A stretch of DNA of 58,330 bases from Bacillus salacetis. GTDB lineage: Bacteria; Bacillota; Bacilli; Bacillales; Bacillaceae_B. The notes under the pieces were generated by a model that did not search any database, was not told the DNA's origin, and was given only the letters and a program-made list of their open reading frames with translations. The stretch lies in contig NZ_QXIR01000031.1 in NCBI RefSeq assembly GCF_003581585.1, positions 1 to 58,330 of the forward strand, written 5' to 3'. Each line of letters begins with the position of its first letter. Position 1 is the stretch's first letter. This document shows, piece after piece, positions 8,863 to 16,474 of the stretch. The position numbers and the translations under genes are program-made.

Positions 8863-9597
8863 ATGTTAAACGTTACTATATGGAATGAAAACCGGCATGA
8901 ACAAAAGAATGAAAAAGTCCGGGAAGTCTATCCTGAAGGGATTCATGGTGCCATCGCTTCATTTTTGGGACAGGAAGATTTCAAGGTGAAGACGGCCACG
9001 CTCGATGAAGAGCAGCATGGTCTTACAGATGAGGTGCTCAAAAAGACAGATGTCCTATTATGGTGGGGGCACATCGCACACGAGGAGGTATCTGATGAAG
9101 TCGTTGACAGAGTCAAGCAGCGTGTACTGGACGGTATGGGGCTGATTGTCCTGCATTCCGGCCACTTTTCGAAGATATTCAAAACGTTGATGGGAACCTC
9201 CTGTGACCTTAAATGGAGAGAAGCTGATGAGAAGGAGAGGATATGGATCATCAATCCTGGCCATCCGATTACTAATGGTCTGGGGGAGTACATCGAGCTT
9301 GAAAGAGAAGAAATGTATGGTGAGCATTTTGATATCCCCGCCCCTGATGAATTGGTGATGGTAAGCTGGTTTGAAGGCGGAGAGGTCTTCAGGAGCGGCT
9401 GCACTTATAAACGAGGAAATGGAAAAGTATTTTACTTCCGCCCCGGGCATGAAACGTATCCAACCTACTATAACAAGGATGTGCAAAAAGTAATCATTAA
9501 CGCAATCAAGTGGGCTTCACCTGTTAATTACGAAAGGCCTGTATATGGAAATGCCAAACCGCTGGAAACAATAAAAGAAACGGAGGAAATATCATGA
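8863..9597 (+). CDS. ThuA-domain protein
   Basis: Protein of 244 residues of the ThuA family, which has a glutamine-amidotransferase-like fold. Recognised from [36 protein letters not shown] and the C-terminal [13 protein letters not shown]. ThuA in rhizobia acts with the Gfo/Idh/MocA oxidoreductase ThuB in 3-keto-disaccharide metabolism; two such oxidoreductases follow here. GGAGGT at 8851-8856 fits ATG 8863 rather than ATG 8857. The stop overlaps the next start (ATGA). The exact reaction is unknown. Confidence 0.88.
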   Translation: MLNVTIWNENRHEQKNEKVREVYPEGIHGAIASFLGQEDFKVKTATLDEEQHGLTDEVLKKTDVLLWWGHIAHEEVSDEVVDRVKQRVLDGMGLIVLHSGHFSKIFKTLMGTSCDLKWREADEKERIWIINPGHPITNGLGEYIELEREEMYGEHFDIPAPDELVMVSWFEGGEVFRSGCTYKRGNGKVFYFRPGHETYPTYYNKDVQKVIINAIKWASPVNYERPVYGNAKPLETIKETEEIS

Positions 9598-10622
9598 AAA
9601 AAATAAAAATCGGTGTAATTGGCTGCGGCAGCATCGCACGGCACCGCCATCTCCCTGAATATGAAGCTAATGAGTATGTTGAAATTGCAGCTGTCTGTGA
9701 CATTGTGGAGAAACGTGCTTCAGAGCTGGCTGGCCAGTTTCAGGCCAAAGCATATACAACTTATCAAGACCTGCTGGCAGATGCCGAAATTGATGCAGTA
9801 AGTGTCTGTACGCCTAATTATCTGCACGCACCTATAACTGTGACCGCATTAAAAGCAGGAAAAAATGTTCTATGTGAAAAGCCGATGGCTACATCAGCAG
9901 AAGAAGCATTGGAAATGATACAAGCTGCAGAAACAAGTGGTAAAAAATTGATGATTGCCCATAATCAACGCTTTGTTCCATCCCATCAGAAAGCAAAAGA
10001 AATTATTGAAAGCGGCGGAATCGGAAAGATTTACAGCTTCCGTTCTGCCTTTGGGCATGGAGGACCTGAAGGGTGGAGCGCAGATGGAAAAGACAGCTGG
10101 TTCTTCAGAAAGGATGAAGCCTTCATCGGGGCTATGGGTGATCTGGGTGTCCACAAAACAGACCTTCTGCGCTATATACTCGGAGAAGAATTCATAGAGG
10201 TCGGATCCTTCATAGAAACCACTGCCAAAAAGAACGCTGATGTAGATGACACGGCTGTTTGTGTCCTGAAAACAGAAAGCGGCATTATAGGGACTCTCGC
10301 GGCAAGCTGGTCATATGTATCTAATGAAGACAACTCAACTATTATCTACGGTGAGAAGGGAATCCTTCGCTTGGAAGATGATCCGGTTCATTCCCTGATC
10401 ATCCAATATGCAACAGGGGAAATAGTCAAGTATGAGCTTGGCGGGATTCAAACCAATGAAGACGGAGGCCAGTCCACATCGCATGTCATCGATCAGTTCG
10501 TCACTGCAATTGTTGAGGACACAGAACCTGCTGTTACAGGACTTGAAGGGATGAAGTCGCTTCAAGTAGTACTGGCTGCGCTTGAATCAAATGAAACCAA
10601 ACGAATTGTTAGAATAGGCTGA
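9594..10622 (+). CDS. Gfo/Idh/MocA-family dehydrogenase 1
   Basis: NAD(P)-dependent sugar oxidoreductase of 342 residues, likely cytoplasmic. The Rossmann motif is [16 protein letters not shown], and the family motif CEKPMA lies at about residue 95. The C-terminal beta-sheet domain carries FGHGGPEGW and [13 protein letters not shown], which contains the catalytic-type histidine. It overlaps thuA by four bases. In sugar loci these enzymes oxidise a ring hydroxyl, often C3, or interconvert inositols. Substrate not deducible. Confidence 0.92.
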   Translation: MKKIKIGVIGCGSIARHRHLPEYEANEYVEIAAVCDIVEKRASELAGQFQAKAYTTYQDLLADAEIDAVSVCTPNYLHAPITVTALKAGKNVLCEKPMATSAEEALEMIQAAETSGKKLMIAHNQRFVPSHQKAKEIIESGGIGKIYSFRSAFGHGGPEGWSADGKDSWFFRKDEAFIGAMGDLGVHKTDLLRYILGEEFIEVGSFIETTAKKNADVDDTAVCVLKTESGIIGTLAASWSYVSNEDNSTIIYGEKGILRLEDDPVHSLIIQYATGEIVKYELGGIQTNEDGGQSTSHVIDQFVTAIVEDTEPAVTGLEGMKSLQVVLAALESNETKRIVRIG

Positions 10623-10634
10623 GGTGTATACAAC

Positions 10635-11690
10635 ATGGCAAAACTACGGATGGGAATCATAGGTGCCGGCGGCATTGCTCAATCCAGGCATATCCCAGCT
10701 TATATTCACTTGAGAGATAGTGTTTCTATAGAAGCAGTCAGTGATACTAACATGGAAAAAGCAAAAGAAGCGGCTGCAGCTTTTGATATACCAAAAGTGT
10801 TTCCGGATTACCATGACATGTTCACGCATGTAGATGCAGTGACCATATGCACACCGAACAAATTTCATGCCGGGATTTCAATTGCTGCCTTGAAAGCAGG
10901 GGTGCATGTTCTTTGTGAAAAACCAATGGCCTTGACTCCTGAAGAATGCCGGAGCATGATTAATGCGGCAGAAGAGTCAGGAAAGATATTAAGCATTGCT
11001 TATCACTATCGCTTTATGAAAGAAAGTCGGGCCGCAAAAAAACTGATTGACCAGAATGAGATAGGCGAGCCGATTGTTGCAAGGGCAAGGGCGGTCCGCA
11101 GACGGAAGGTCCCGGGCTGGGGAGTTTTCACCAATAAAGAACTTCAAGGAGGGGGAAGCCTGATTGACTACGGCTGTCACTTTCTTGATTTATCCCTCTG
11201 GCTGCTGGGAAACCCGTCTCCCGTTGAAATCACTGGCACTGCCTATAATAAACTCAGCAGAATTGCAGATGAAGTTAATATGTGGGGAGATTTCGATCGT
11301 GAAGCCTTTGAAGTGGATGATCACGTAACCGCCTACATCAAGTTTGACAACGGAGCATCCCTGCTCTTTGAAACGTCCTGGAGTGCAAATGTTCAGGGTG
11401 ATGAAGAAATAATGAGCATCTCCGGTCTGACAGGGGGGCTTGATTTGTTCCCTCTTCACCTTAATCAGCGGAAACACGGCATGCTGCTGAACAGTAATAT
11501 CGATTGGACAGAAGGGGAAGATGATCCTGGTCTGCCGCAAGCGGAGAATTTCATCAAAAGCTGTTTAGGGGTCGAGGAGCTTGTGGTCAAAGCTGAGGAG
11601 GCCATGAAAGTTTCACAAATCATTGATGCCATTTACGAGAGCAGTGAAAAGGGTCATAGTATCCGGCTGCCTATAGGAGGAAGAGAATAA
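10635..11690 (+). CDS. Gfo/Idh/MocA-family dehydrogenase 2
   Basis: Second sugar oxidoreductase, 351 residues, paralogous to the preceding gene but clearly diverged. Rossmann motif MGIIGAGGIAQSRHIP, motif CEKPMAL, and C-terminal domain with GGSLIDYGCHFLDLSLWLLG, where His is the expected catalytic residue. Thirteen bases separate it from dehydrogenase 1, and TGAGGTG supplies the ribosome site. Two such enzymes in one operon suggest oxidation and later re-reduction of the same sugar skeleton, a pattern known in 3-keto-glycoside pathways. Confidence 0.92.
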   Translation: MAKLRMGIIGAGGIAQSRHIPAYIHLRDSVSIEAVSDTNMEKAKEAAAAFDIPKVFPDYHDMFTHVDAVTICTPNKFHAGISIAALKAGVHVLCEKPMALTPEECRSMINAAEESGKILSIAYHYRFMKESRAAKKLIDQNEIGEPIVARARAVRRRKVPGWGVFTNKELQGGGSLIDYGCHFLDLSLWLLGNPSPVEITGTAYNKLSRIADEVNMWGDFDREAFEVDDHVTAYIKFDNGASLLFETSWSANVQGDEEIMSISGLTGGLDLFPLHLNQRKHGMLLNSNIDWTEGEDDPGLPQAENFIKSCLGVEELVVKAEEAMKVSQIIDAIYESSEKGHSIRLPIGGRE

Positions 11691-12659
11691 ATGAAACTAG
11701 GTGTATTTACGGTTCTATTTTCCCAGAAGAACTTTGAAGAAATGCTCGATTATGTAAAAGAAGCAGGACTTAATGCTGTTGAAATCGGTACAGGGGGATA
11801 TCCAGGCAGCGCACACTGTGACCTGGATTCCCTGCTTGAAAGTGAGCAATTACGTAGAGAATATCTGGAGAAAGTTACATCAAGAGGGCTTGTCATTAGT
11901 GCATTCAGCTGCCACGGAAATCCAATTTCCCCTGATAAAGCCTTTGCTGAAGAATCTCACCTTGCATTGGAACAAACAATAAAACTTGCAGGGCTCATGA
12001 ATATTCCGGTCGTTAATTGTTTCTCCGGAACGGCTGGTGATCACGAAGGAGCAAAATACCCGAATTGGCCGGTGTCACCGTGGCCCAATGAATTCGGGGA
12101 TATTCTGAAATGGCAATGGGAAGAGAAACTCATCCCCTATTGGAAAGTGATGGGCAAGCTTGCCCAAGAGAATAACGTGAAGATCGGGCTGGAACTGCAT
12201 GGCGGTTTCCTTGTCCACACACCATACACAATGTTGAAGCTGCGGGAAGAAACCTGCGAAGCGATTGGTGCCAATCTTGATCCTAGTCATCTTTGGTGGC
12301 AGGGAATCGATCCGGTTGCCGCCATCAAGATCTTGGGTAAGGCAGGAGCGATCCATCACTTTCACGCCAAGGATACCTACATTGACCAAGACAATGTAAA
12401 CATGTATGGCCTGACTGATATGCAGCCTTATGGAAACGTCCAAACGAGAGCCTGGTCTTTCCGCTCGGTCGGCTGCGGCCACAGTATGCAGGAGTGGTCC
12501 GATATGATGAGTGCGCTGCGGACCTTCGGGTATGACTATGTTGTCAGCATTGAACACGAAGATCCAATCATGTCTATAGAAGAGGGCTTTTCCAGAGCTG
12601 TGAAGAACCTGAAAGCGATTTTGATCGAAGAGCAGCCTGCGGATATGTGGTGGGTATAG
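11691..12659 (+). CDS. TIM-barrel sugar isomerase/epimerase (xylose isomerase-like)
   Basis: AP-endonuclease-2/xylose-isomerase-like barrel of 322 residues. Metal-site motifs of the family are visible: NAVEIGTGGYPG, IGLELHGGF, NLDPSHLWW, HHFHAKDTY and SIEHEDP. It begins directly after the preceding stop, with AGGAGG at 11677-11682. Relatives include sugar epimerases, 2-keto-myo-inositol dehydratase and lyases acting on 3-keto glycosides. With ThuA and two dehydrogenases it completes a likely oxidise-then-isomerise/cleave pathway. The substrate is unknown. Confidence 0.9.
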   Translation: MKLGVFTVLFSQKNFEEMLDYVKEAGLNAVEIGTGGYPGSAHCDLDSLLESEQLRREYLEKVTSRGLVISAFSCHGNPISPDKAFAEESHLALEQTIKLAGLMNIPVVNCFSGTAGDHEGAKYPNWPVSPWPNEFGDILKWQWEEKLIPYWKVMGKLAQENNVKIGLELHGGFLVHTPYTMLKLREETCEAIGANLDPSHLWWQGIDPVAAIKILGKAGAIHHFHAKDTYIDQDNVNMYGLTDMQPYGNVQTRAWSFRSVGCGHSMQEWSDMMSALRTFGYDYVVSIEHEDPIMSIEEGFSRAVKNLKAILIEEQPADMWWV

Positions 12660-12673
12660 AAATATGTATCCAG

Positions 12674-12700
12674 GGTGCCAAGTCATAAAGATTTGGCACC
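12674..12700 (+). terminator. Hairpin at the end of the sugar operon
   Basis: GGTGCCAA and TTGGCACC form a perfect 8-bp stem around an 11-base loop, 14 bases after the isomerase stop. The T run is poor, so it may be a weak terminator or a 3' stabiliser. Confidence 0.55.
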
Positions 12701-12758
12701 TGCTTGTCAAGGACAGGGGAAGGGCCAAAATGGTGATGTATAAAAAAAGGTCGATTGA

Positions 12759-12788
12759 TTGCAATACTGAGGGGAACAATGTTATAAA
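12759..12788 (+). promoter_or_regulatory. Possible sigma-A promoter of the thioredoxin-like lipoprotein
   Basis: TTGCAA (12759-12764) and TATAAA (12783-12788) are 18 bases apart, 45 bases upstream of the start codon. Confidence 0.4.
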
Positions 12789-12832
12789 TTAGTAAATAAA
12801 TCTAATAGCTGGATTAGAGAAAGGATTAAATG

Positions 12833-13348
12833 ATGAAAAGTAAGTTTCTCATACTTATACTCATAGCTGCGGTAATGCTTTCAGGTTGTGGTGCCGCTAA
12901 GATGAGTGAACAGATAACTCTTTTGAACCAGGATAAGGATGAAGTATCCTTCCCTCAGGAGAAACCCGTCCTCTTCTTTTTTATTACCACATACACCTGA
13001 GGCCTTTGTCAACAGCAGCTGGTTCAGCTGCATGAAAACTTGGAAGTTCTTAAAGACTTGGATGTTAATGCGTACATAATAAGTGGTGATACCCCTGAAG
13101 AGCAGTCAGAATTGTACAAAGCACTGAAGGAAGAATACGGAAAAAGCCTCCCCTTCATATCTGACCCTGAATTGGAACTGATTGATAAGTTTGGGATGAA
13201 GAATGAAGATGTCGCGTATAGAGGTTATGGTATGCTGGATTCGGATGGCGAGGTAGTATTTACAAAGAAAAATGATCACTGGGGAGAACAGCTTGCCGAA
13301 ACAATGAAAGAAATTAACGATGAATATAATAAGCTTTCAAATGAATAA
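12833..13348 (+). CDS. Thioredoxin-like lipoprotein, candidate selenoprotein (in-frame TGA, UxxC motif)
   Basis: One frame runs from ATG 12833 to TAA 13348 (171 residues) broken only by TGA at 12998-13000. The N-terminus is a lipoprotein signal with lipobox LSGC (Cys19). The strand VLFFFITTYT leads into TGA-Gly-Leu-Cys-Gln-Gln-Gln, where thioredoxin/AhpC-like proteins have CxxC. Downstream are NAYIISGDTPEEQSELYK, LPFISDPE and YGMLDSDGEVVFTK, all expected of a TlpA/AhpC-TSA-like fold. Read as selenocysteine, residue 56 pairs with Cys59 in a redox UGLC motif outside the membrane. A SECIS-like hairpin starts 15 bases after the TGA. GAGAAAGGA gives the better spacing for ATG 12833 than for 12830. 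The alternative is a Cys codon mutated to a stop. selA, selB, selC and selD are not in this window. Confidence 0.75.
13015..13031 (+). promoter_or_regulatory. SECIS-like hairpin downstream of the TGA
   Basis: GCAGCT and AGCTGC form a perfect 6-bp stem closed by the 5-base loop GGTTC; two outer pairs (CA/TG) can form with one bulged A. The loop begins 20 bases after the TGA and starts with GG, then U. Bacterial SECIS elements lie directly downstream of the UGA inside the coding region, with a G in the first two loop positions, as in E. coli fdhF. The hairpin is coding (QQLVQLH). Confidence 0.65.
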
Positions 13349-13363
13349 ATAGATATGGCTATG

Positions 13364-13390
13364 ACCGTAGAGAGATTCTGCGGTTTTTTT
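13364..13390 (+). terminator. Terminator of the thioredoxin-like lipoprotein gene
   Basis: ACCGTAGA pairs with TCTGCGGT (one G-U) around GAGAT and is followed by seven T. Confidence 0.85.
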
Positions 13391-13398
13391 ATTTGGCT

Positions 13399-13570
13399 CT
13401 TTTCGTAAACTTTGCTGCTATTCAATAAAAAATTTAAATAATATCCTGGTATATCGTCGTAAAGACCCCGGTGAGAAGTTTTCGGGAGTATAACATAACC
13501 TTTGAATACAGGGGAAAATCCGGCACCTGGGATTTTTCCGAAAGCAACAATATATGCGAAAACAGCCTTT
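13399..13570 (-). repeat. Dispersed intergenic repeat R1, copy 1 (reverse)
   Basis: About 170 bases, reverse complement of the elements at 37531, 55572 and 58174. Shared landmarks read on the minus strand: GGCTGTTTTCGCATATATTG, TTGCTTTCGGAAAAATCCC, GTGCCGGATTTTCCCCTGTA, TTCGAAAA-type middle, and CAAAGTTTACGAAAAG at the end. The core GGAAAATCC/GGATTTTTCC folds as an inverted repeat around GGCACCT-like bases. No coding potential. Confidence 0.8.
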
Positions 13571-13671
13571 TATTTTTAGGTTCATTTTTTGGTCATTAAT
13601 TCCAGTCCAATCTATGCGGAATTATTTGGATACGTGTAGTTTACAATGGACTCTTATTTTCTCGGTATATG

Positions 13672-13938
13672 TTGACTGGAGCGGAAGGTGTTTGACCTCC
13701 TGAGGATCTAGCGGGACTCGTCTAGCTGCAGCGGCCGAGGGTCCGTACCCACCGGAACGGACTTAGCGGCCAGCGGATTTCGATCCCTCTCCTTACAATA
13801 AGTCATCATCGACTCTGCTCGTCGCGGTTCATATATCTCATGCGAGAGCCCTTCAATCCGTACGGCGCTGAACGGCCGCTTCCTCTTTTTATTTCACCGT
13901 CCGCCAAGCGGAATCGCACACCTGGAGTGGAAGTCAAC
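13672..13938 (+). repeat. Composite intergenic repeat R2, copy A
   Basis: About 265 bases, direct repeat of 14882-15155. Outer part: GGAGCGGAAGGTG at the 5' end and CACCGTCCGCC...CCTGGAGTGGAAGTCAAC at the 3' end, recognisable as a GC-rich element common in Bacillus intergenic DNA. The middle (about 13735-13890) is a second sequence with AGCGGCCAGCGGATTTCG, CCTTACAATAAGTC, TATCTCATGCGAGAG and TCAATCCGTACGGCGCTGAA, also found alone at 56674-56853. Copy A is more diverged than copy B. An open frame here (13840-14037) is a by-product. Confidence 0.8.
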
Positions 13939-14022
13939 TTACCCTTTGAAAAAACAACAATACTATTTAACAGAGCCTATTTAAAAAGCAGAAACCCTGC
14001 GGTCTCTGCTTTACTGAGTTTA

Positions 14023-14691
14023 TCATTCAATAACTGAAAAGCTGCCTGTCCCTCCATGTATCGAGACAAACATATCCATTAGCGATTTCGTCAACTTTTC
14101 ACTTTCTTCTAGTGAAAGGGAAGGCTTCAGGAAAATGATTTGCACAGCGTTTTTCGTTCCTTCTGAGACAGGGGCTCTTGAGGAATCGACGAATGGACTG
14201 CCGAACGGGCCGGCATCATCACAAGCAATGATCAGGTTTTCAAGGGAATTTTCGCGGCCGTTCAAGCCGGTGTATGTTTCACCTTCTGTTCCGAGTCTAA
14301 GTTCAATGCTGTCTCCTTGTAACTTATCAAGATCGTAGATGCCGATAGGTACTTCAAATTGCAGGGAAAAGAAGTTGTTCAGGTCAATGGCGGAATTGAT
14401 TGTCTGCAGGTAATTCTGTTTTTTGATCCTTCTGTACAAGGCTTCCGCTGAATGCCGGTATCGGTTGGGATCTTTCCCGATCGCTTTGAAGACCTTCCTC
14501 CATTGGGAGACCCCATCGATTTCCGTCACAGGCTTTTCCTGCAAATCAAAGAATATCGATTCCTGAAACAGCTGAAGTCTCCCTTTCAGCATTTGAGGGG
14601 ATGCATCTACTTCGATAGTATTATATTGAATGAAGCCGGCCTTAAAGCCGTGAACTTTGGCTGCAATCGCAGGGTTAATTGTAATTTCCAC
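14023..14691 (-). CDS. B3/B4 tRNA-binding domain protein
   Basis: Stand-alone protein of 222 residues with the B3/B4 fold of the phenylalanyl-tRNA synthetase beta subunit. Family features are GVSQWRKVFKAIGKDPNRYRHSAEALYRR (split here: GVSQWRKVFKAIGKDP, then RYRHSAEALYRR), then INSAIDLNNFFSLQFEVPIG and the C-terminal GTKNAVQIIFLKP. Free-standing members are poorly characterised and may edit or bind tRNA. GTG 14691 is chosen because GGAGGG lies seven bases upstream; the frame is open to 14730 but without a ribosome site. The gene sits between two direct copies of repeat R2. Confidence 0.82.
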   Translation of the reverse strand: MEITINPAIAAKVHGFKAGFIQYNTIEVDASPQMLKGRLQLFQESIFFDLQEKPVTEIDGVSQWRKVFKAIGKDPNRYRHSAEALYRRIKKQNYLQTINSAIDLNNFFSLQFEVPIGIYDLDKLQGDSIELRLGTEGETYTGLNGRENSLENLIIACDDAGPFGSPFVDSSRAPVSEGTKNAVQIIFLKPSLSLEESEKLTKSLMDMFVSIHGGTGSFSVIE

Positions 14692-14881
14692 TAATTTTCC
14701 CTCCACATTTATTTTAAAATAGTTTATCATAATACACGGCTATATTTCATTTAAGCGAATTTAATGTTTTTAACTATAGAATTCGGTAAGAACTATTACG
14801 AGTTGTCTTATATGCTGAAATAATATAATACTTATCTTAGCTTGTTATAAAAAAACATCAGATTCTAGATTACATTAATAT
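14692..14881. other. Gene-free AT-rich stretch
   Basis: No gene, hairpin or promoter that can be defended, apart from the ribosome site of the minus-strand gene at 14698-14704. Confidence 0.5.
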
Positions 14882-15155
14882 TTGATTGGAGCGGAAGGTG
14901 TGAGACCTCCTGCGGGATTAGCGGGACAGGTGAGACCCCGCAGGCGAAGCTGAGGAGGCGAATCTAGTTCCAGCGGCCAGCACCTAGCAGATTTCGGTTT
15001 CTCTCCTTGCGATAAGTCAACATCAACTCACGTTGTTCGTTGTGTTTCCTTTATCTCATCCGAGAGACCTCCAATCTGTACAGTGCTGAACGGCCGCTTC
15101 CGCTTTTAAATTCACCGCCCGCCCCGCGGAGTCACGCACCTGAAACGGAAATCTA
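14882..15155 (+). repeat. Composite intergenic repeat R2, copy B
   Basis: About 274 bases, best preserved copy. It starts TTGATTGGAGCGGAAGGTG, contains CTCCTGCGGGATTAGCGGG and the pairing partner CCCCGCAGG, then an inner sequence CCAGCGGCCAGCACCTAGCA...CTTGCGATAAGTCAACATC...TCTCATCCGAGAG...CAATCTGTACAGTGCTGAA, and ends with CACCGCCCGCCCCGCGGA and CCTGAAACGGAAATC. The known short form of this GC-rich Bacillus element lacks the inner ~150 bases, so one repeat appears inserted in another. It ends just before queG. Confidence 0.82.
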
Positions 15156-15184
15156 ATACGGATATTTGAAAGGAGGAGAGAGCA

Positions 15185-16333
15185 ATGGATTTTGATAAGT
15201 TGAAGCAGGATATAATTGAATACAGCAAAGAAATTGGGATAGACAAAATTGGATTCACGACTGCCGGTACTTTTTCTGAAATGAAGAACAGGCTGCTGAG
15301 GCAGGAAATGCTAGGATATCAGTCAGGCTTTGAAGAAAAAGATATTGAAAAGCGAGTCGACCCTTCACTGATTTTTGACGGCCCGAAATCAATCATAGCG
15401 ATTGCTCTCGCTTATCCTTCCAGAATGAAAAATGCTCCACAGAGCAAAAGAGGCGAACGCCGCGGTATCTTCTGCAGAGCCTCATGGGGAACGGACTACC
15501 ATCATGTTTTAAGAGACCGTTTATCAAAATTGGAGGACTATATCAAATCCAGGGTTCCCCAGGCTCAGTTTAAATCCATGGTGGATACCGGGGAGCTTGT
15601 GGACAGGGCGGTTGCAAAGCGGGCAGGTATTGGCTGGAGCGGCAAGAACTGTGCAGTCATTACCCCCGAATTCGGTTCCTATGTATATTTGGGCGAGATG
15701 ATTACCAATTTGCCTTTCGCCCCGGATGAACCAATGGAGGACCAGTGCGGGACGTGCAACAAGTGTGTAGATGTCTGTCCGACTGGTGCACTCGTCGAAG
15801 GCGGGCAGCTCAATGCACAGCGCTGCATTGCTTTCTTGACACAGACCAAAGGGTTTCTGCCTGATGAGTTCAGGAACAAGCTGGGCAACAGGCTGTACGG
15901 CTGTGATACCTGTCAAACGGTATGTCCTGAGAACAAAGGAAAGGATTTTCATAATCATTGGGAAATGGAACCTGATCCCGAGATCGCCAAGCCGTTGTTG
16001 AAACCGCTTCTGACTATCAGTAATAAAGAGTTCAAAGAAAAGTACGGTCATGTGTCAGGATCGTGGAGAGGCAAGAAGCCGATTCAAAGGAACGCCATCA
16101 TTGCATTGGCTCATTACAAAGATGAAACAGCGATCCCGGACTTGATTGCTGTGATGCAGAATGATGTCAGGCCTGTCATCAGGGGAACGGCTGCCTGGGC
16201 CCTGGGTAAAATCGGTGGTGAAGAAGCTGGGAAAGCTTTGCAAAAGATCCTGGCACAAGAAAAAGATGAAGAAGTCATTACAGAGATTCATAAAGGGCTG
16301 GAAATCTTATCTGGAGATTTAAAACAGTTATAG
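15185..16333 (+). CDS. queG: Epoxyqueuosine reductase QueG
   Basis: Last enzyme of queuosine synthesis; reduces epoxyqueuosine in tRNA using cobalamin and two [4Fe-4S] clusters. 382 residues. The N-terminal half binds cobalamin. The ferredoxin motifs are CGTCNKCVDVCPTGA (Cys188 onwards) and YGCDTCQTVCPEN. The C-terminus (about 290-375) has HEAT-like repeats, RNAIIALAHYKDETAIPDL and TAAWALGKIGGEEAGKAL, typical of the Firmicute form (YhbA in B. subtilis). ATG 15185 follows AAAGGAGGAGAG. Position near yhbB-like and trmL genes matches the B. subtilis yhbA region, here interrupted by pump genes. Confidence 0.96.
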   Translation: MDFDKLKQDIIEYSKEIGIDKIGFTTAGTFSEMKNRLLRQEMLGYQSGFEEKDIEKRVDPSLIFDGPKSIIAIALAYPSRMKNAPQSKRGERRGIFCRASWGTDYHHVLRDRLSKLEDYIKSRVPQAQFKSMVDTGELVDRAVAKRAGIGWSGKNCAVITPEFGSYVYLGEMITNLPFAPDEPMEDQCGTCNKCVDVCPTGALVEGGQLNAQRCIAFLTQTKGFLPDEFRNKLGNRLYGCDTCQTVCPENKGKDFHNHWEMEPDPEIAKPLLKPLLTISNKEFKEKYGHVSGSWRGKKPIQRNAIIALAHYKDETAIPDLIAVMQNDVRPVIRGTAAWALGKIGGEEAGKALQKILAQEKDEEVITEIHKGLEILSGDLKQL

Positions 16334-16358
16334 CTTTCATGCTTTAGCTGTTTTTTTA
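16321..16358 (+). terminator. Terminator of queG
   Basis: AAACAGTTATAGC pairs with GCTTTAGCTGTTT (one G-U, one mismatch) and runs into TTTTTTT. The left arm overlaps the end of the gene. Confidence 0.8.
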
Positions 16359-16474
16359 TATGGTGCAATGCAAATTCCAAGTCGTTTCTTTTGAATCCCA
16401 AAGGGAACCTTTGCTAGAATCAATAGATTAATTGGAAAAAAACACAAAAGGCAGCAGGAAGGAAGGTAGAGCTC

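Noticed and set aside
12075..12779. 234-residue frame antisense to the TIM-barrel gene
   Set aside because: Shadow frame; the plus-strand gene has clear family motifs.
13040..13348. Independent gene starting at TTG 13040
   Set aside because: It lacks a ribosome site and is in frame with the lipoprotein start at 12833; only the TGA separates them.
13840..14037. 65-residue open frame
   Set aside because: Lies in repeat R2 and array-like noncoding DNA, with no ribosome site.
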